Shown one piece after another: positions 21,501-27,378 of a stretch of DNA of 64,000 bases. A program made the translations under genes and the position numbers. Numbering within the stretch: position 1 is the stretch's first letter; every line of letters begins with the position of its first letter. Source of the stretch: Azorinus chamasolen. Lineage: Eukaryota > Mollusca > Bivalvia > Cardiida > Solecurtidae. The DNA lies in contig OY755243.1 of the NCBI GenBank assembly GCA_963576725.1, forward strand, positions 41,339,243 through 41,403,242, in the 5' to 3' direction. The notes beneath the pieces were generated by a model. That model searched no databases. It had not been told where the DNA came from and worked only from the letters and a program-made list of their open reading frames with translations.

Positions 21501-22672
21501 TAGTGATCGTTGTCTGTGAGAAAAATTTGTATGTTCAAATTCGATACAGTTTTTCAAAGTCCTGTTTAACATGGCACACAACCAGAGTGTTAAACTATTT
21601 TCATCATGATGAGATGCCAAATCATTGGAATTTCAGTCAGGGCTAATTAATTTAAAAATTATAAGCAATATGTCAATAGCATACTTCTGAAAATAAATAC
21701 ACAAAATTGTATGTAATGCATGGATAGATTTAGGTCTTTCCTTTACTGATCAGTCATTTTTAGGTATCAAAGATGTCTCTTTGCCAGTCTCTGTGCTTAT
21801 TGTCTTCTGCTGATAAATTTCATTCCTTTACCTGATAGAGATGCCTTTTCATGCTTTTGCAAACAAAGTACACCCAAATCAGACAGCTCCTATAGGAGCT
21901 GTCTGATCAGGGTCTGCTGCTGATTCTACAATTTCAGCCATGGTAAAAATAAAAAAAAAATTCCCCCTCTATCAGGTAAATGGTAACAACAGCACTGAAC
22001 TGCTACTCTTAGGAAATGACAGAGGTCTCAGGTAAAATACATTTAATTTACTGTACATACTATTTGAATTCCAGAAAGAATAACAGTCTGCATTTAAACT
22101 TACTTACGATATTCACTGTTGTAGACAGTTAGTAATACATGTAAATTTATAAATCATGCCAGTTGTACTTACACCAATAAAACAAATAATACTCAATTAC
22201 AGTTGAACTTCGACATCTCGAACTCGGATAATTCAAACTTTGGGATAACTCGAAGTAAAAGTTTAGTCCTTCCAAAAGTTACAATACGGAAATGTTCTGA
22301 AATGTATCACAACGCATATCTAGAAACACATGTGACAGCTTAATGTAGGTCTAAAGTAATGCTGAAAGCTGTTTCAGGAGCTTTCTGCATTACTTTAGAT
22401 TTGCATTAAGCTGTGAACTTGAGAGAAATTGTTCACATTAGAAATCAGAGAACTCAAACCACTGTTATCTGGATGCAATTCGTATGGTCCCTTGAAGTTT
22501 GAGATATCGAAGTTCAGCGGTACATGTAAATTACATACTGTATCATACCCTTCTCTAATCGATACAGAACATGCTGAAGATTCTCATCCTTGTTCAAGGT
22601 CAAAACACGAACTTGATTGGCTGCCATAATGATCCTTACACCAAACGTCTGATAACCTCTGGGGTTAAATGG
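407..22672 (-). CDS. AGL: Glycogen debranching enzyme (AGL), 16 coding exons, 3' end beyond window
   Basis: Bifunctional cytosolic enzyme of glycogen breakdown: 4-alpha-glucanotransferase (GH13-like) followed by amylo-1,6-glucosidase (GH133). Coding exons on the minus strand: 22549-22672, 21230-21452, 20186-20741, 18850-18958, 16701-16818, 13960-14172, 13204-13343, 12182-12369, 11169-11292, 9667-9830, 7918-8019, 6364-6549, 3248-3398, 2023-2248, 1000-1271, 407-540. Every junction is GT-AG and phases agree, giving 995 codons from the ATG at 22627. GH13 landmarks in order: DLVYNHT (220-226), VRLDN with nucleophile D531, VVAELF with acid/base E560, FFDQTHDN with D632. Animal AGL is about 1530 residues, so roughly 530 C-terminal residues lie left of the window. 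All identification is from protein motifs and collinearity with animal AGL recalled from general knowledge; no alignment was run. Confidence 0.96.
729..967 (-). mobile_element. TTAA-type palindrome MITE, family A
   Basis: Bounded by TTAACCATTTAC and TAAAGGGTTAA. It carries the family A core: GCAAACAG, AGACCC and ATCAGA arms around GGCTACTGTAGGAGCC (about 767-825). The reverse orientation is judged from the CTACAG/CATGG-flank order. No coding capacity. It lies in the intron after AGL exon 15. Confidence 0.8.
1000..1271 (-). CDS. AGL: AGL coding exon 15 (linker to glucosidase)
   Basis: Residues 860-950: [44 protein letters not shown](D/E)LN..L...EEE.DG....YDIPN is the conserved junction before the GH133 part. 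Acceptor CTCTTTCAG, donor GTAAAGAG; phase 2 in, phase 1 out. The reading frame stays open past the donor, but conservation stops there. Confidence 0.94.
2023..2248 (-). CDS. AGL: AGL coding exon 14
   Basis: Residues 785-859: [37 protein letters not shown]. The last motif corresponds to FENLSPGSVIIFR of vertebrate AGL. Acceptor TTTATCAG, donor GTAATTAC; phase 1 in, phase 2 out. Confidence 0.94.
2280..2467 (-). mobile_element. TTAA-type palindrome MITE, family A (worn)
   Basis: Core GACTCCTGTAGGAGTTGTC with CTGATCAGGGTCTGCTCTG is followed by the family A body and GAAAGGTTAA. The outer left end is eroded. Confidence 0.65.
2611..2856 (+). mobile_element. TTAA-type palindrome MITE, family A
   Basis: Starts TTAAACCTTTCTCCAATGAA and ends AAAAGGTTAA. 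Core CAGACAGCTCCTACAGGTGC at about 2772. Full length (246 bp) with a diverged right arm. Confidence 0.8.
3248..3398 (-). CDS. AGL: AGL coding exon 13
   Basis: Residues 735-784: [18 protein letters not shown], then [21 protein letters not shown]....VTRH.P is conserved in AGL. Acceptor TATCTTAG, donor GTGAGTTT; phase 0 in, phase 1 out. Confidence 0.94.
3911..4129. mobile_element. TTAA-type palindrome MITE, family B, with perfect 62 bp palindrome
   Basis: TTAACCCAATACCTC...GAGGGAACGGGTTAA. Positions 4020-4081 are a perfect palindrome centred on TGCTCCTATAGGAGCA. The flanks (AATAGCCTATGAGG side and GACGCCTCTGCAAAAG side) recur at 39.9, 41.4 and 48.0 kb. Confidence 0.88.
4390..5033. repeat. Degenerate TGACCTTGA repeat array
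   Basis: Older, diverged copies of the monomer that forms the neighbouring element: TTTGACCTTGAAG and TGACCTTGACATGAC words, CAGCTTCATGAGATGAGCA. No open frame of interest. Confidence 0.55.
5034..6354 (+). mobile_element. Pearl/Helentron-like non-autonomous element with ~130-165 bp core repeats
   Basis: Head ACAAGATGTGTTTGTGAAAC then TATGCCCCC. About eight tandem cores follow, each containing GACCTTGACATGTCACCCCT and CAGCTTCATGAGATACACA, at 5090, 5221, 5361, 5500, 5655, 5812, 5983 and 6135. Then comes a (CAAACAGA)n microsatellite (6257-6307), and finally a hairpin ATGCCCCCC/GGGGGGCAT (6321-6350). This head, core array, ACAG microsatellite and terminal hairpin order matches the bivalve pearl elements, now regarded as Helentron-associated. 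Apparent ORFs here are repeats of the core read through. Confidence 0.75.
6364..6549 (-). CDS. AGL: AGL coding exon 12
   Basis: Residues 673-734: [40 protein letters not shown]. It aligns with the VVSEERFY...GIIAARCAISKLHQELG region. Acceptor TTTTGCAG, donor GTAACTAT; phase 0 both ends. The donor lies only about ten bases from the terminal hairpin of a repeat element (5034-6354). Confidence 0.93.
6736..6944. mobile_element. TA-type palindrome MITE, family C
   Basis: Ends AAGTAAAACCTCTC and GAGAGGTTTTACTGTAT. Inside, 6797-6882 is an 86 bp palindrome with only two mismatched pairs, centred on TGCTCCTATAGGAGCG. The CTATAACGGCCACTAAATT subterminal stretch is typical of pogo/Tigger-like ends. A sister copy is at 14892. 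Confidence 0.88.
6980..7230 (+). mobile_element. TTAA-type palindrome MITE, family A2
   Basis: TTAAACCCTTTCCCTGTTC...GGAAAAGGTTAA. Body ATTTCAATACCTACTGAATA; core GACGGCTCCTATAGGAGCC. The same subfamily is at 31343 and 39455. Confidence 0.85.
7284..7460 (+). mobile_element. Truncated A2 MITE (local tandem duplicate)
   Basis: Begins TTAACCCTTTCCCTGTTC and is cut inside the palindrome at CAGACGGCTC. The preceding 7235-7283 repeats 6936-6985, so a block of about 300 bp was duplicated in tandem and then the right arm was lost. Confidence 0.75.
7918..8019 (-). CDS. AGL: AGL coding exon 11
   Basis: Residues 639-672: [20 protein letters not shown] then [21 protein letters not shown](T/N)RGYD is an AGL hallmark. 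Acceptor ATTCTTCAG, donor GTAAGCTA; phase 0 at both ends (102 bp). Confidence 0.95.
8552..9582. mobile_element. Mariner-like non-autonomous element, TACGAGGG ends
   Basis: TIR TACGAGGGTTGTTCGGAAAT / RC of ATTTTAGAACAAGCCTCGTA, continuing as ATTGAGACACTGT. TA at each end. ACGAGGG-type ends are typical of Tc1/mariner elements. There is no transposase frame; the middle is occupied by a second element (8732-9402). Confidence 0.75.
8732..9402. mobile_element. Nested TIR element, CCCGGAGCACGCCG ends
   Basis: Exact 14 bp inverted termini CCCGGAGCACGCCG and CGGCGTGCTCCGGG, 671 bp apart, inside the mariner-like element. The interior is non-coding and the superfamily is not recognised. No clear target duplication. 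Confidence 0.55.
9667..9830 (-). CDS. AGL: AGL coding exon 10 (third catalytic acid)
   Basis: Residues 584-638: [20 protein letters not shown], then [17 protein letters not shown]632 in THDN is the expected transition-state-stabilising aspartate. Acceptor TATTTCAG, donor GTATGTTA; phase 1 in, phase 0 out. Confidence 0.95.
9960..10902. mobile_element. Pogo/Tigger-like DNA transposon remnant
   Basis: Ends TACAATAAAACTCGG and RC of GTTATAAATAAGTTTTACTG, with TA flanks. Subterminal words GGTTATAACGAA, TTCGCTATAAGTGG and CGCTTTAACAAAGG are the classic Tigger-style end repeats. 943 bp; internally deleted, keeping only a short transposase-like tail at 10239-10463. Confidence 0.7.
10239..10463 (-). 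pseudogene. Possible Tigger transposase C-terminal remnant
   Basis: A 74-codon open frame inside the Tigger-like element ends [18 protein letters not shown]...EDFLKS followed by a stop. A single amphipathic helix with EALxALxxLRxxLEQ spacing is common at the C terminus of pogo/Tigger and CENP-B-like proteins. There are no DDE motifs, so it is at most a fragment. The opposite-strand frame 10225-10449 is its shadow. Confidence 0.35.
11169..11292 (-). CDS. AGL: AGL coding exon 9 (transferase acid/base)
   Basis: Residues 543-583: [20 protein letters not shown] with E560 as predicted acid/base, then [20 protein letters not shown]. Acceptor TTTTGTAG, donor GTAACTTT; phase 0 in, phase 1 out. Confidence 0.96.
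11583..11758 (-). mobile_element. Family A MITE, arm-deleted
   Basis: TTAACACTTAGCAAACAGAG then AGATGATCTGGGTCTGC: the palindrome apex is missing and the two arms are joined at AGATGATCT. Body to CATTATTTCCTTCATGAATA. Confidence 0.6.
11806..11970. repeat. Chimera of pearl-like head and family A tail
   Basis: 11806-11868 is the head of the 5034 element (GAAACACTATGCC, TGACCTTTGACCTTGATG). It is joined directly to a family A right half (AGACCCTGATCAGACAACTC to AAAAGGTTAA). Confidence 0.55.
12182..12369 (-). CDS. AGL: AGL coding exon 8 (transferase nucleophile)
   Basis: Residues 480-542: [51 protein letters not shown]531 in VRLDN is the predicted GH13 nucleophile by family position. Acceptor ACCCAAG (weak pyrimidine tract TTTTATTTTCTT upstream), donor GTGAGGCA; phase 1 in, phase 0 out. 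Confidence 0.96.
12923..13115. mobile_element. TA-type MITE, family C2 (diverged)
   Basis: TACAGTAAAACCTCACTC...GGTTTCACTGTA. Core GGCAGCTTAATGCAGGGTGA with AATTCTCTTGACACTTTCTGC; the palindrome apex is degraded. Confidence 0.7.
13204..13343 (-). CDS. AGL: AGL coding exon 7
   Basis: Residues 433-479: [49 protein letters not shown] is one of the most conserved AGL segments and here spans the exon 7/8 junction. Acceptor TGTTGTAG, donor GTATTACA; phase 2 in, phase 1 out. Confidence 0.95.
13390..13563 (-). mobile_element. Family A MITE, arm-deleted
   Basis: TTTGCAAACAGAGTAGATAC to GGAGTAAAGGGTCAA. Most of the palindrome is replaced by a short GGGTCGGCCCTGTTT joint. Confidence 0.6.
13960..14172 (-). 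CDS. AGL: AGL coding exon 6
   Basis: Residues 362-432. It is helical and charged: [18 protein letters not shown], then [17 protein letters not shown] and [16 protein letters not shown]. This matches the ECCNWFHKRMEELN...HGPKLGPVTRKHPLV region of animal AGL. Acceptor TATTTTAG, donor GTAAGTAT; phase 2 at both ends. Confidence 0.93.
14306..14520 (+). mobile_element. Family A MITE, first of abutting pair
   Basis: TTAACCCTTTCCTCCATGAA...GGAGTAAACAGTTAA. The palindrome right arm is partly deleted (GACGGCTCCTACTCTGTTTG). Its terminal TTAA (14517-14520) is also the first TTAA of the next copy. Confidence 0.82.
14517..14756 (+). mobile_element. Family A MITE, second of abutting pair
   Basis: TTAACCCTTTCTATAATGAG...GATGTAAAGGTTTAA. 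Core ACAGCTCTTGTAGGTGCC. It shares the TTAA with the preceding copy in the same orientation. Confidence 0.82.
14892..15101. mobile_element. TA-type palindrome MITE, family C
   Basis: TACAGTAAAACCTCTCTATA...GAGAGGTTTTACTGTA, 210 bp. A long palindrome of TTAAAGCAAGGTGAAAGTAA arms surrounds CGCTCCAATAGGAGC. Opposite layout of flanks to the copy at 6736. Confidence 0.88.
15183..15278 (+). repeat. Internally deleted pearl-like element
   Basis: The head ACAAGATGTGTTTTTGAAAC and CTATGCCCC are followed after about 60 bp by a G10 run and TGCATAAAA. This is the head and tail of the 5034 element without its core array or microsatellite. Confidence 0.55.
15353..15556 (+). mobile_element. Family A MITE
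   Basis: GAATATTCATTAACC body; core GACAGCTCCTACAGGAGTCA at about 15489; right end TTTGAGGGTTAA. The left end is eroded. 15557-15770 holds a worn family A3 copy (CTCCTCTAGGAGAT core). Confidence 0.65.
15868..16150 (+). repeat. AAAAGTCGAGCTATTGT repeat, copy 1
   Basis: Reads AGCTTGTCTGTTTCGAAGAA, GTCGAGCTATTGTGATCACT, GTAGCTCATTACTCGAAAAG to TTTAGCTGGACGAGCACC. Non-coding dispersed repeat; a second copy at 16267 is about 90% alike by eye. A terminal fragment (AGACGAGCTA) is at 17838-17870. Confidence 0.6.
16267..16530 (+). repeat. AAAAGTCGAGCTATTGT repeat, copy 2
   Basis: Same order of segments as 15868-16150, direct orientation, ending TTTAGCTGGACAAGTACC. Class unknown. Confidence 0.6.
16701..16818 (-). 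CDS. AGL: AGL coding exon 5
   Basis: Residues 323-361: [20 protein letters not shown] then [23 protein letters not shown] is conserved in AGL. Acceptor CTTTGCAG, donor GTGAATAT; phase 1 in, phase 2 out. Confidence 0.92.
16903..17122 (+). mobile_element. Family A MITE, first of abutting pair
   Basis: TCAACCCTTTACTTCATGAA...GGAATAAAGGGTTAA. Core AAAGTTCCAATAGGAGCTAT. The terminal TTAA at 17119-17122 is shared with the next element. Confidence 0.8.
17119..17331. mobile_element. TTAA-type palindrome MITE, family A3
   Basis: TTAACCCTTACAATGCTGAA...TTGTACGGGTTAA. A near-perfect palindrome around GAGGGCTCCTCTAGGAGCCC, with arms GCAGACC and CTGATGAGAG. Sister copy at 62705. Confidence 0.88.
17340..17580 (+). 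repeat. Worn single-core pearl-like element
   Basis: CACTATGACCCC head, one TTTGACCTTGATGATTGTC core, a CAGACAGACAAGCAAACAAA microsatellite and a decayed hairpin ending GAGCATAACAAATGC. Same order as 5034-6354. Confidence 0.5.
18850..18958 (-). CDS. AGL: AGL coding exon 4
   Basis: Residues 287-322: [20 protein letters not shown] then [11 protein letters not shown]. It corresponds to the IRKIIWEDIFP...WEFFQVDV segment of vertebrate AGL. Acceptor TTGTTACAG, donor GTAAGCTG; phase 0 in, phase 1 out. The intron 3' of it contains a pearl-like element (19141-20114) on the exon 3 side. Confidence 0.93.
19141..20114 (+). mobile_element. Pearl/Helentron-like element with five ~164 bp cores
   Basis: Head GTGGGCCATGATGACCCTGA with TCGCTCACC. 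Five cores begin AACTGGCCACCCCTGGGG (about 19212, 19379, 19543, 19706, 19867), each with ATAACTTTTGTAGAGGACCT. Then comes a GACGGACGACGGAC microsatellite and a terminal hairpin GAGCACTTTGTGCTC before TGTGAGCTAA. Architecture as at 5034-6354 but unrelated sequence. Confidence 0.75.
20186..20741 (-). CDS. AGL: AGL coding exon 3 (start of transferase barrel)
   Basis: Residues 101-286, the longest exon. It reads [40 protein letters not shown] and [20 protein letters not shown], all near-diagnostic for eukaryotic debranching enzyme. The DLVYNHT segment (220-226) is GH13 conserved region I. Acceptor TTTTCAG, donor GTAAATCA; phase 2 in, phase 0 out. Confidence 0.97.
21230..21452 (-). CDS. AGL: AGL coding exon 2
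   Basis: Residues 27-100, N-terminal domain: [20 protein letters not shown] and ending [10 protein letters not shown]. The acceptor is TCTTACAG and the donor GTACACAA. Phase 1 in, phase 2 out. Glycine, proline and aromatic residues match the RLGPTL...YTNYP and SGSFQYYF regions typical of animal AGL. Confidence 0.92.
21838..21955 (-). mobile_element. Family A MITE fragment
   Basis: Core CAGACAGCTCCTATAGGAGC with TGTCTGATCAGGGTCTGC and part of the body; no clear TTAA ends. Confidence 0.6.
22198..22522. mobile_element. Tigger-like MITE with palindrome core
   Basis: Ends TACAGTTGAACTTCGACATC and RC of GATATCGAAGTTCAGCGGTA. Internal CTCGGATAATTCAAAC-type repeats. The centre is a palindrome of CAGCTTAATG / CATTAAGCTG arms around AAGCTGTTTCAGGAGCTTT. 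It sits in the intron immediately 3' of AGL exon 1. Confidence 0.75.
22549..22672 (-). CDS. AGL: AGL coding exon 1 (start codon at 22627)
   Basis: The acceptor TTTCAG precedes 22672 and the donor GTATGATA follows 22549. The ATG at 22627 opens [15 protein letters not shown]..., which parallels the start of vertebrate AGL (short polar stretch, then RLEKEW before the beta-rich N-terminal domain). The 45 bases between the acceptor and the ATG are open in the same frame, so they could be 5' UTR or extra coding sequence. The length match to AGL favours the ATG. The exon ends in phase 1 (residues 1-26). Confidence 0.9.
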
Positions 22673-23086
22673 CTGAAACAAACAAGGAAAAGTATCACTT
22701 AATTTATAAATAGGATACTGAATTATACAAGAATAAATAATTTTAGAAATACCAGAAAGTAAACAAAGCCCAACATATTCTTTGCTCTTCTATTCTGAAA
22801 TTGTTTCTCAAATATTTTTCATATTACACCATCATGGCAGTGCATAAATAGGTACTGTAGTCCAACCCTCAGATAGACCAGGGAAATTTTCATGCAATAA
22901 GAGTATTTTCATTGCTATAAATTTGCAATTATAATTGAATGGAGTAATTCTTCCTTGAATATAATTTTTTTCCGTGGCTTAATTTTCCTAAACCTTGGAA
23001 TTAGAAATGAAATACAGTAAAACCCCTCTAAACCAGAAATCCAGTAGAGAAGAATTAAGACACTTTTAGGCAGGTGGCTACTTTAT

Positions 23087-25831
23087 GCCTGGCGTCCACT
23101 ACAGCGCCGAAGCCTTGCCGAAGGGTTGCCGAATAAATTTTGCTCGATTCGGGAACAATTCGGGATCAGCTTTGTATTCGGGGTCATTCGGCATGCATTC
23201 CGCAAGTATTCGGGAAGTGGCTTACGAAGCGTTGCGGAACAGACGCCGAAGTGATGCAGAATCATGCCGAAACCTTGAGAATTAACTCCCGAATGCTTCC
23301 CGAATGGTTTCCGATCGTGCGGAAAGGTTGCGGAACCAGTGCAGAACATGCCGAATCGTTGCAGAAATAAGGCCGAAGGGTTGCCGAATTGAGAGTCTGG
23401 GTATATAACGATGTCGTATTTTTGTGTTTTTTGAGTGGAAAAGATGTCTCGTTGGAGTGGAAAAGATGCTTCCTCTATATCTAGACTAGATTCATTCGGA
23501 TGGAGTGGGGTTACCTCCGGCTCCCAACACCTAATGGGTAGTGGTTCAAAGTACATGGCACCATTATCATGTAATAAATACTGACAGTTCCTTTACGTCC
23601 AGATGAGCTTGCTTTATATTAATACCCTTGTTTGAACTGTATGTATTACCTTATCCTCCTCTCCATGCATGATGTTGTAATATTTCAACATATGTGACTG
23701 GGGATTGCTTAAAAACCTCTCATACTTAATTGAGAAAGATTCATTTTCTATGTCAGTTCTTAATGACTATTACTCTGTCTTATTTCCACTTCATATCTTA
23801 ATTTGCATCTAAAGATAGTTCTTAGACTTCTATAGTACAAGTATAGATCCACTTAAACATATCCATACTACAGTGCTCCCTCCCTACAACGGCCCTCTCA
23901 ATAACGATTCCCTCTTTACAACAACGCATGTCACCGTTTCCGAAACAACAAGGCGCCAGAAACAACCTTTTTCCATCCTATTTTCTTTATGCCTCCATCA
24001 AACCTTATGTTGTGACCCCTCTTTAGAATCGTCACTTTGTGACGATTCTAAAGAGTGGTCACAACATAGGGTTTGATAGAGGCATAACGGTTTTAGTTCT
24101 CAAAATACACCTTATCTGGGGATCTGCAAACAAGCTAATTATGTTTGATTTTCCCTCCCTATAACAACTCCCTCTGAACAACACATACAATCTTTGTATC
24201 CCAAAGGGTGTCGTTGTAGAGAGGGAGCACTGTATATGCACTTACCTTATACTACAAAATAAGTAAGTGTGTACATGAGAATTAATGTAAATAAATAATG
24301 ACATATATCTATTATAGCTATAGATGTGTTGCAAAATAACAAATTCTATGGACCCTGTTTGGGTAGGTCAAACACGAGCCCCTTTTTCAGAATCTCCACT
24401 GTTTGAAAATACAAGTACACTGTTTGCAAGTATACTACATTGTAAAGGATACACACATATTTATATATTAATATTAATACAAACTCTGTAGACCCTGTTT
24501 TGGGTGGGGCTCAAATACACTCTTAGCAAGTACATGAGAAGAGCACACACACACGTACGCACACACATACATCTACATATAAATGCTCCCCTCTCATGTG
24601 TTTTATTTCGTTTTCGTCAAAAAACCCCAAAAACAAACCAATTACGAGTATATGGGATTGATTGTATACATGCTATTTTAAGCTTATAATAGGTAGCAAA
24701 ACTTAGATGTGTTATATTTTATAGCTATTCCTGTTGTGTATACATGTATTTTGTCCATAGGTATTTAGTAATGGAATGTGTTTTGTTAAGAAGCTATTGT
24801 TTTAGTCGGTAAATAACTTCTAGCTCATGTTAAATAGGATGTTTTGTAACATCCGACTATAAAGTTTCTTGTATATTGTATTTTATATCTCGAAATCCTT
24901 TCGGCAATATGACGACAGTTCTTTTTCAGATATACATGTATATCAGTTTTGCTGACATCAGCGTCTTCTGAGACTATTCAGGTCCCAGTATCACGAACAT
25001 TCTTAAGTAATAACTTAGCTAAGCCTGTTACTTAAAAATTATACCAGAGCATAAATTTGTGCTTATTTTGTAAAAACAAATTGTAAGACGTTTGCTTAAT
25101 TGTCATTTTAATAATACATATTGTATTTGATAATAACTGAGGGTGATCTAAATCAAAAACAATATTTAAGAATTTGTAACAGACTTATGAATTTTACCAA
25201 ATTCATTTTAGGTTTAATTAGATATTTTATGCACAAACTGTTATTTTCTGTATAAAAAATATAACAAAATATCTGTAACGATTCTGCTTAGATAAAATTA
25301 TTTCACTTATCTTCTCTATATGTAAGTGTAATATCCCTAATAAGTTAAGCCTGATATTAAGTATATGAATCGTTCATAATACATTCGGCATGTCTTCCGC
25401 GTGGGTTCGGGAACCCTTCCGCGTCTTCGGGAATCATTTGGGAAGCCTTCGGGAAGCATTCTACATCGATTCGGCATCATTCTGGAACCGCTCGGGTGGA
25501 TAGGAGATCCCGAAGCCTTGCAGAATGACCCCGAATCTACCCCGAAGCCACCGCGAAGGGTTCCCGAACGTCCCGAAGGGTTCCAGAAGGTCCCGAAGCC
25601 TTCCCGAATAAAAGATTCGGCGTCCAAATTTTAAAACTTTTAAAACTTGGATGCCGAATCTTTTTCTATCCCGATCAGTCCCCGAATCACCCAGAATGGT
25701 TCCCGAAGGGTTCAGGAATGACGCGGAAGGGTTCCCGAACATCCCGAAGGCATGCCGAATCACCCAGAATCTGCGATATCCACATTCGGGAACCCTTCGG
25801 GAACGATTCGGCGTCCTAGTGGACGCCTGGT
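23087..25831. mobile_element. Motif-array TIR transposon (CCGAA/TTCGG words)
   Basis: Termini CCTGGCGTCCACTA and RC of TAGTGGACGCCTGG (13 of 14 match). 23094-23390 and 25382-25820 are packed with CCGAA/TTCGG words such as CCCGAAGG, GCCGAAG and TTCGGGAA every 10-20 bases. A hairpin at 25612-25662 (GATTCGGCGTCCAA arms) may be an internal TIR relic. Frames seen here (for example 23083-23556, 25461-25910) are arg/pro/gly-rich readings of the words. The middle (23.4-25.4 kb) is AT-rich and holds a further MITE. Superfamily not assigned. Confidence 0.65.
23869..24234. mobile_element. TA-type MITE, family D, nested
   Basis: TACAGTGCTCCCTCCCTACA...GAGAGGGAGCACTGTA. The centre is a palindrome TTTAGAATCGTCACTTTGTG (apex CACTTTGTG) flanked by CTATGTTGTGACC arms. 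Subterminal TACAACGGC / TATAACAACTCC words resemble Tigger-type ends. It is inserted in the motif-array element. Confidence 0.8.
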
Positions 25832-26012
25832 CTAATGCAGGGTGAAAGTCATGCCTAGAGGAGCTTTCTGCATGACTTTCACGCTGCATTAAGCTGCATC
25901 CTGTCTCCAAGACGATATTTATACCAAAACAAATGTCCGGTTTAGAGGGGTTTTACTGTAAGTACTGGTATTCAAGACTATTGTTCATTTTTCTTAGACC
26001 ATCACAAACACT

Positions 26013-26263
26013 TTTAGCCCTTTCCCTGTTCATTACTTATGAAAGAAATAATGACATCATGAATATTTATTAGCTGAATTTTTATAATGTAAAATTTTCA
26101 AGGGAATTTTTTGCTTTGGCAAAACTGCAGAATCAAATCTATATCATGTCATAAGCAAACAGAACAAAGCCTGATCAGACTGATCCTGTGCAGGAGTCAT
26201 CTGATCTGGGTCTGCTCTGTTTGCAAATGCATGAAAAGGTATTTATAAGAAGGAGAGGATTAA
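26013..26263 (+). mobile_element. Family A MITE
   Basis: TTAGCCCTTTCCCTG...GGAGAGGATTAA. Core GACTGATCCTGTGCAGGAGT. Full length, moderately diverged. Confidence 0.78.
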
Positions 26264-26468
26264 TGCAGATGTTTTGCCATAGTTAAATTATTTCAGAATG
26301 GAAGAGAAAATGCTAATCTGCTTGGCAAATTTAATCAAGACATTCAAATTTCTTGACTGAATACTGGCTGCATCAAAAGTGTACAGCATTTCTTTCTTTG
26401 ATGTGGTCAAAAGTAGAAAATAAAAGTACAATGTATTAGTGCAAAGAGTAAACTGTGTGGAGACTAAT

Positions 26469-26720
26469 TTAACCCCGCCCTCCATGAATATTCATGTAAG
26501 AAATGATGATGTCATAAATATTAAATTGATTAGTTTGTTATAATAGCACATTGACAGAAGAATTAATTTTGGCCATGGCAGAAACTGTAGAATAATACCT
26601 ATGTTATATCATAAGCAAACAGAGCAAACCCTGATCAGATGGCTCCTACAGGATCCATCAGATCTGGGTCTATTGGTTTGCAAAGGCGTAGAAAGGTGTA
26701 TTTATGGAGTACAGGGTTAA
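26469..26720 (+). mobile_element. Family A MITE
   Basis: TTAACCCCGCCCTCCATGAA...GAGTACAGGGTTAA, 252 bp. It is a good family reference: GAATATTCATGTAAGAAATG head, GGCCATGGCAGAAACTGTAG, core GATGGCTCCTACAGGATCCA. Confidence 0.85.
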
Positions 26721-26807
26721 AATCAGCCTATCATTTCAACTGTTTAGTATGTAAGGATATCTGAACTTGTGCATAAGTGTGAGCGTAAATAAATATACTA
26801 ATTTCAC

Positions 26808-27378
26808 TTAACCCTTTACTCAATGAATATTCTTATTCATGTAAAAAACAAGAGTGTTCGGAGAAACACATGTGTCACCTGCTCGCAGCTGACACAAAAA
26901 ACTGTTAATATGCTGAAGTGAAATCAGAACAAAGGGGAATAACTCAAAAGGTATTGCATGCAGAGTGATGGACCTTAGTTACGTCAATCGTCCTCAATGA
27001 GAGGAAGACACATGTGAGATTTGAAAGCTCTATAATGATTAGTTTAGAAATGACAGCCAAAAAAAGAAAGTGTGATGGACAGACAGACAGCAGACAGACA
27101 GATGGACCGACAGACAGACAACGGAAAAGTGATCCCTAAGTGACACACTGCTTCTCGGCAGGTGACACAATAATGACATCATGAAGTTTAATTGGATTAT
27201 CAATTGTGATAGTAGCACATGAACACGGGAAGTTCTGGCCATGGCAGAAACTGTAGAATCATATCTATATATCATATCATAATCTAACAGAGCAGACCCT
27301 GATCAGATGGCTCCTACAGGAGCCATCTGATCTGGGTCTACTTTGCTTGCAAAGGAATAGAAAGGAGTAGAGGGTTAA
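26808..27378 (+). mobile_element. Family A MITE split by a Helentron-like insertion
   Basis: The left piece 26808-26848 (TTAACCCTTTACTCAATGAA to ATGTAAAAAA) and right piece 27171-27378 (TAATGACATCATGAAG to AGAGGGTTAA) join exactly as in intact copies. Core GATGGCTCCTACAGGAGCCA is a well preserved palindrome. Confidence 0.85.
26849..27170 (+). mobile_element. Helentron/pearl-like element inserted A|T without duplication
   Basis: 322 bp from CAAGAGTGTTCGG to GGTGACACAA. Subterminal inverted words GTGTCACCTGC (left) and GCAGGTGACAC (right). One core, then an (ACAG)n microsatellite (27077-27120). The host MITE reads GTAAAAAA on the left and TAATGAC on the right, as in uninterrupted copies, with no duplicated bases. 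Confidence 0.72.

Larger units (their letters stand above)
23013..25960. mobile_element. TA-type MITE (C2) split by a 2.7 kb transposon
   Basis: The left part (23013-23086) is TACAGTAAAACCCCTCTAAA to GGCAGGTGGCTACTTTATG. The right part (25832-25960) resumes with TAATGCAGGGTGAAAGTCAT and ends GAGGGGTTTTACTGTA. The split falls at the start of the palindrome left arm. Confidence 0.82.

Noticed and set aside
23083..25910. Overlapping ORFs on both strands with arg/gly/pro/glu bias
   Set aside because: All fall inside CCGAA/TTCGG word arrays and are open in several frames because the words lack stop codons.
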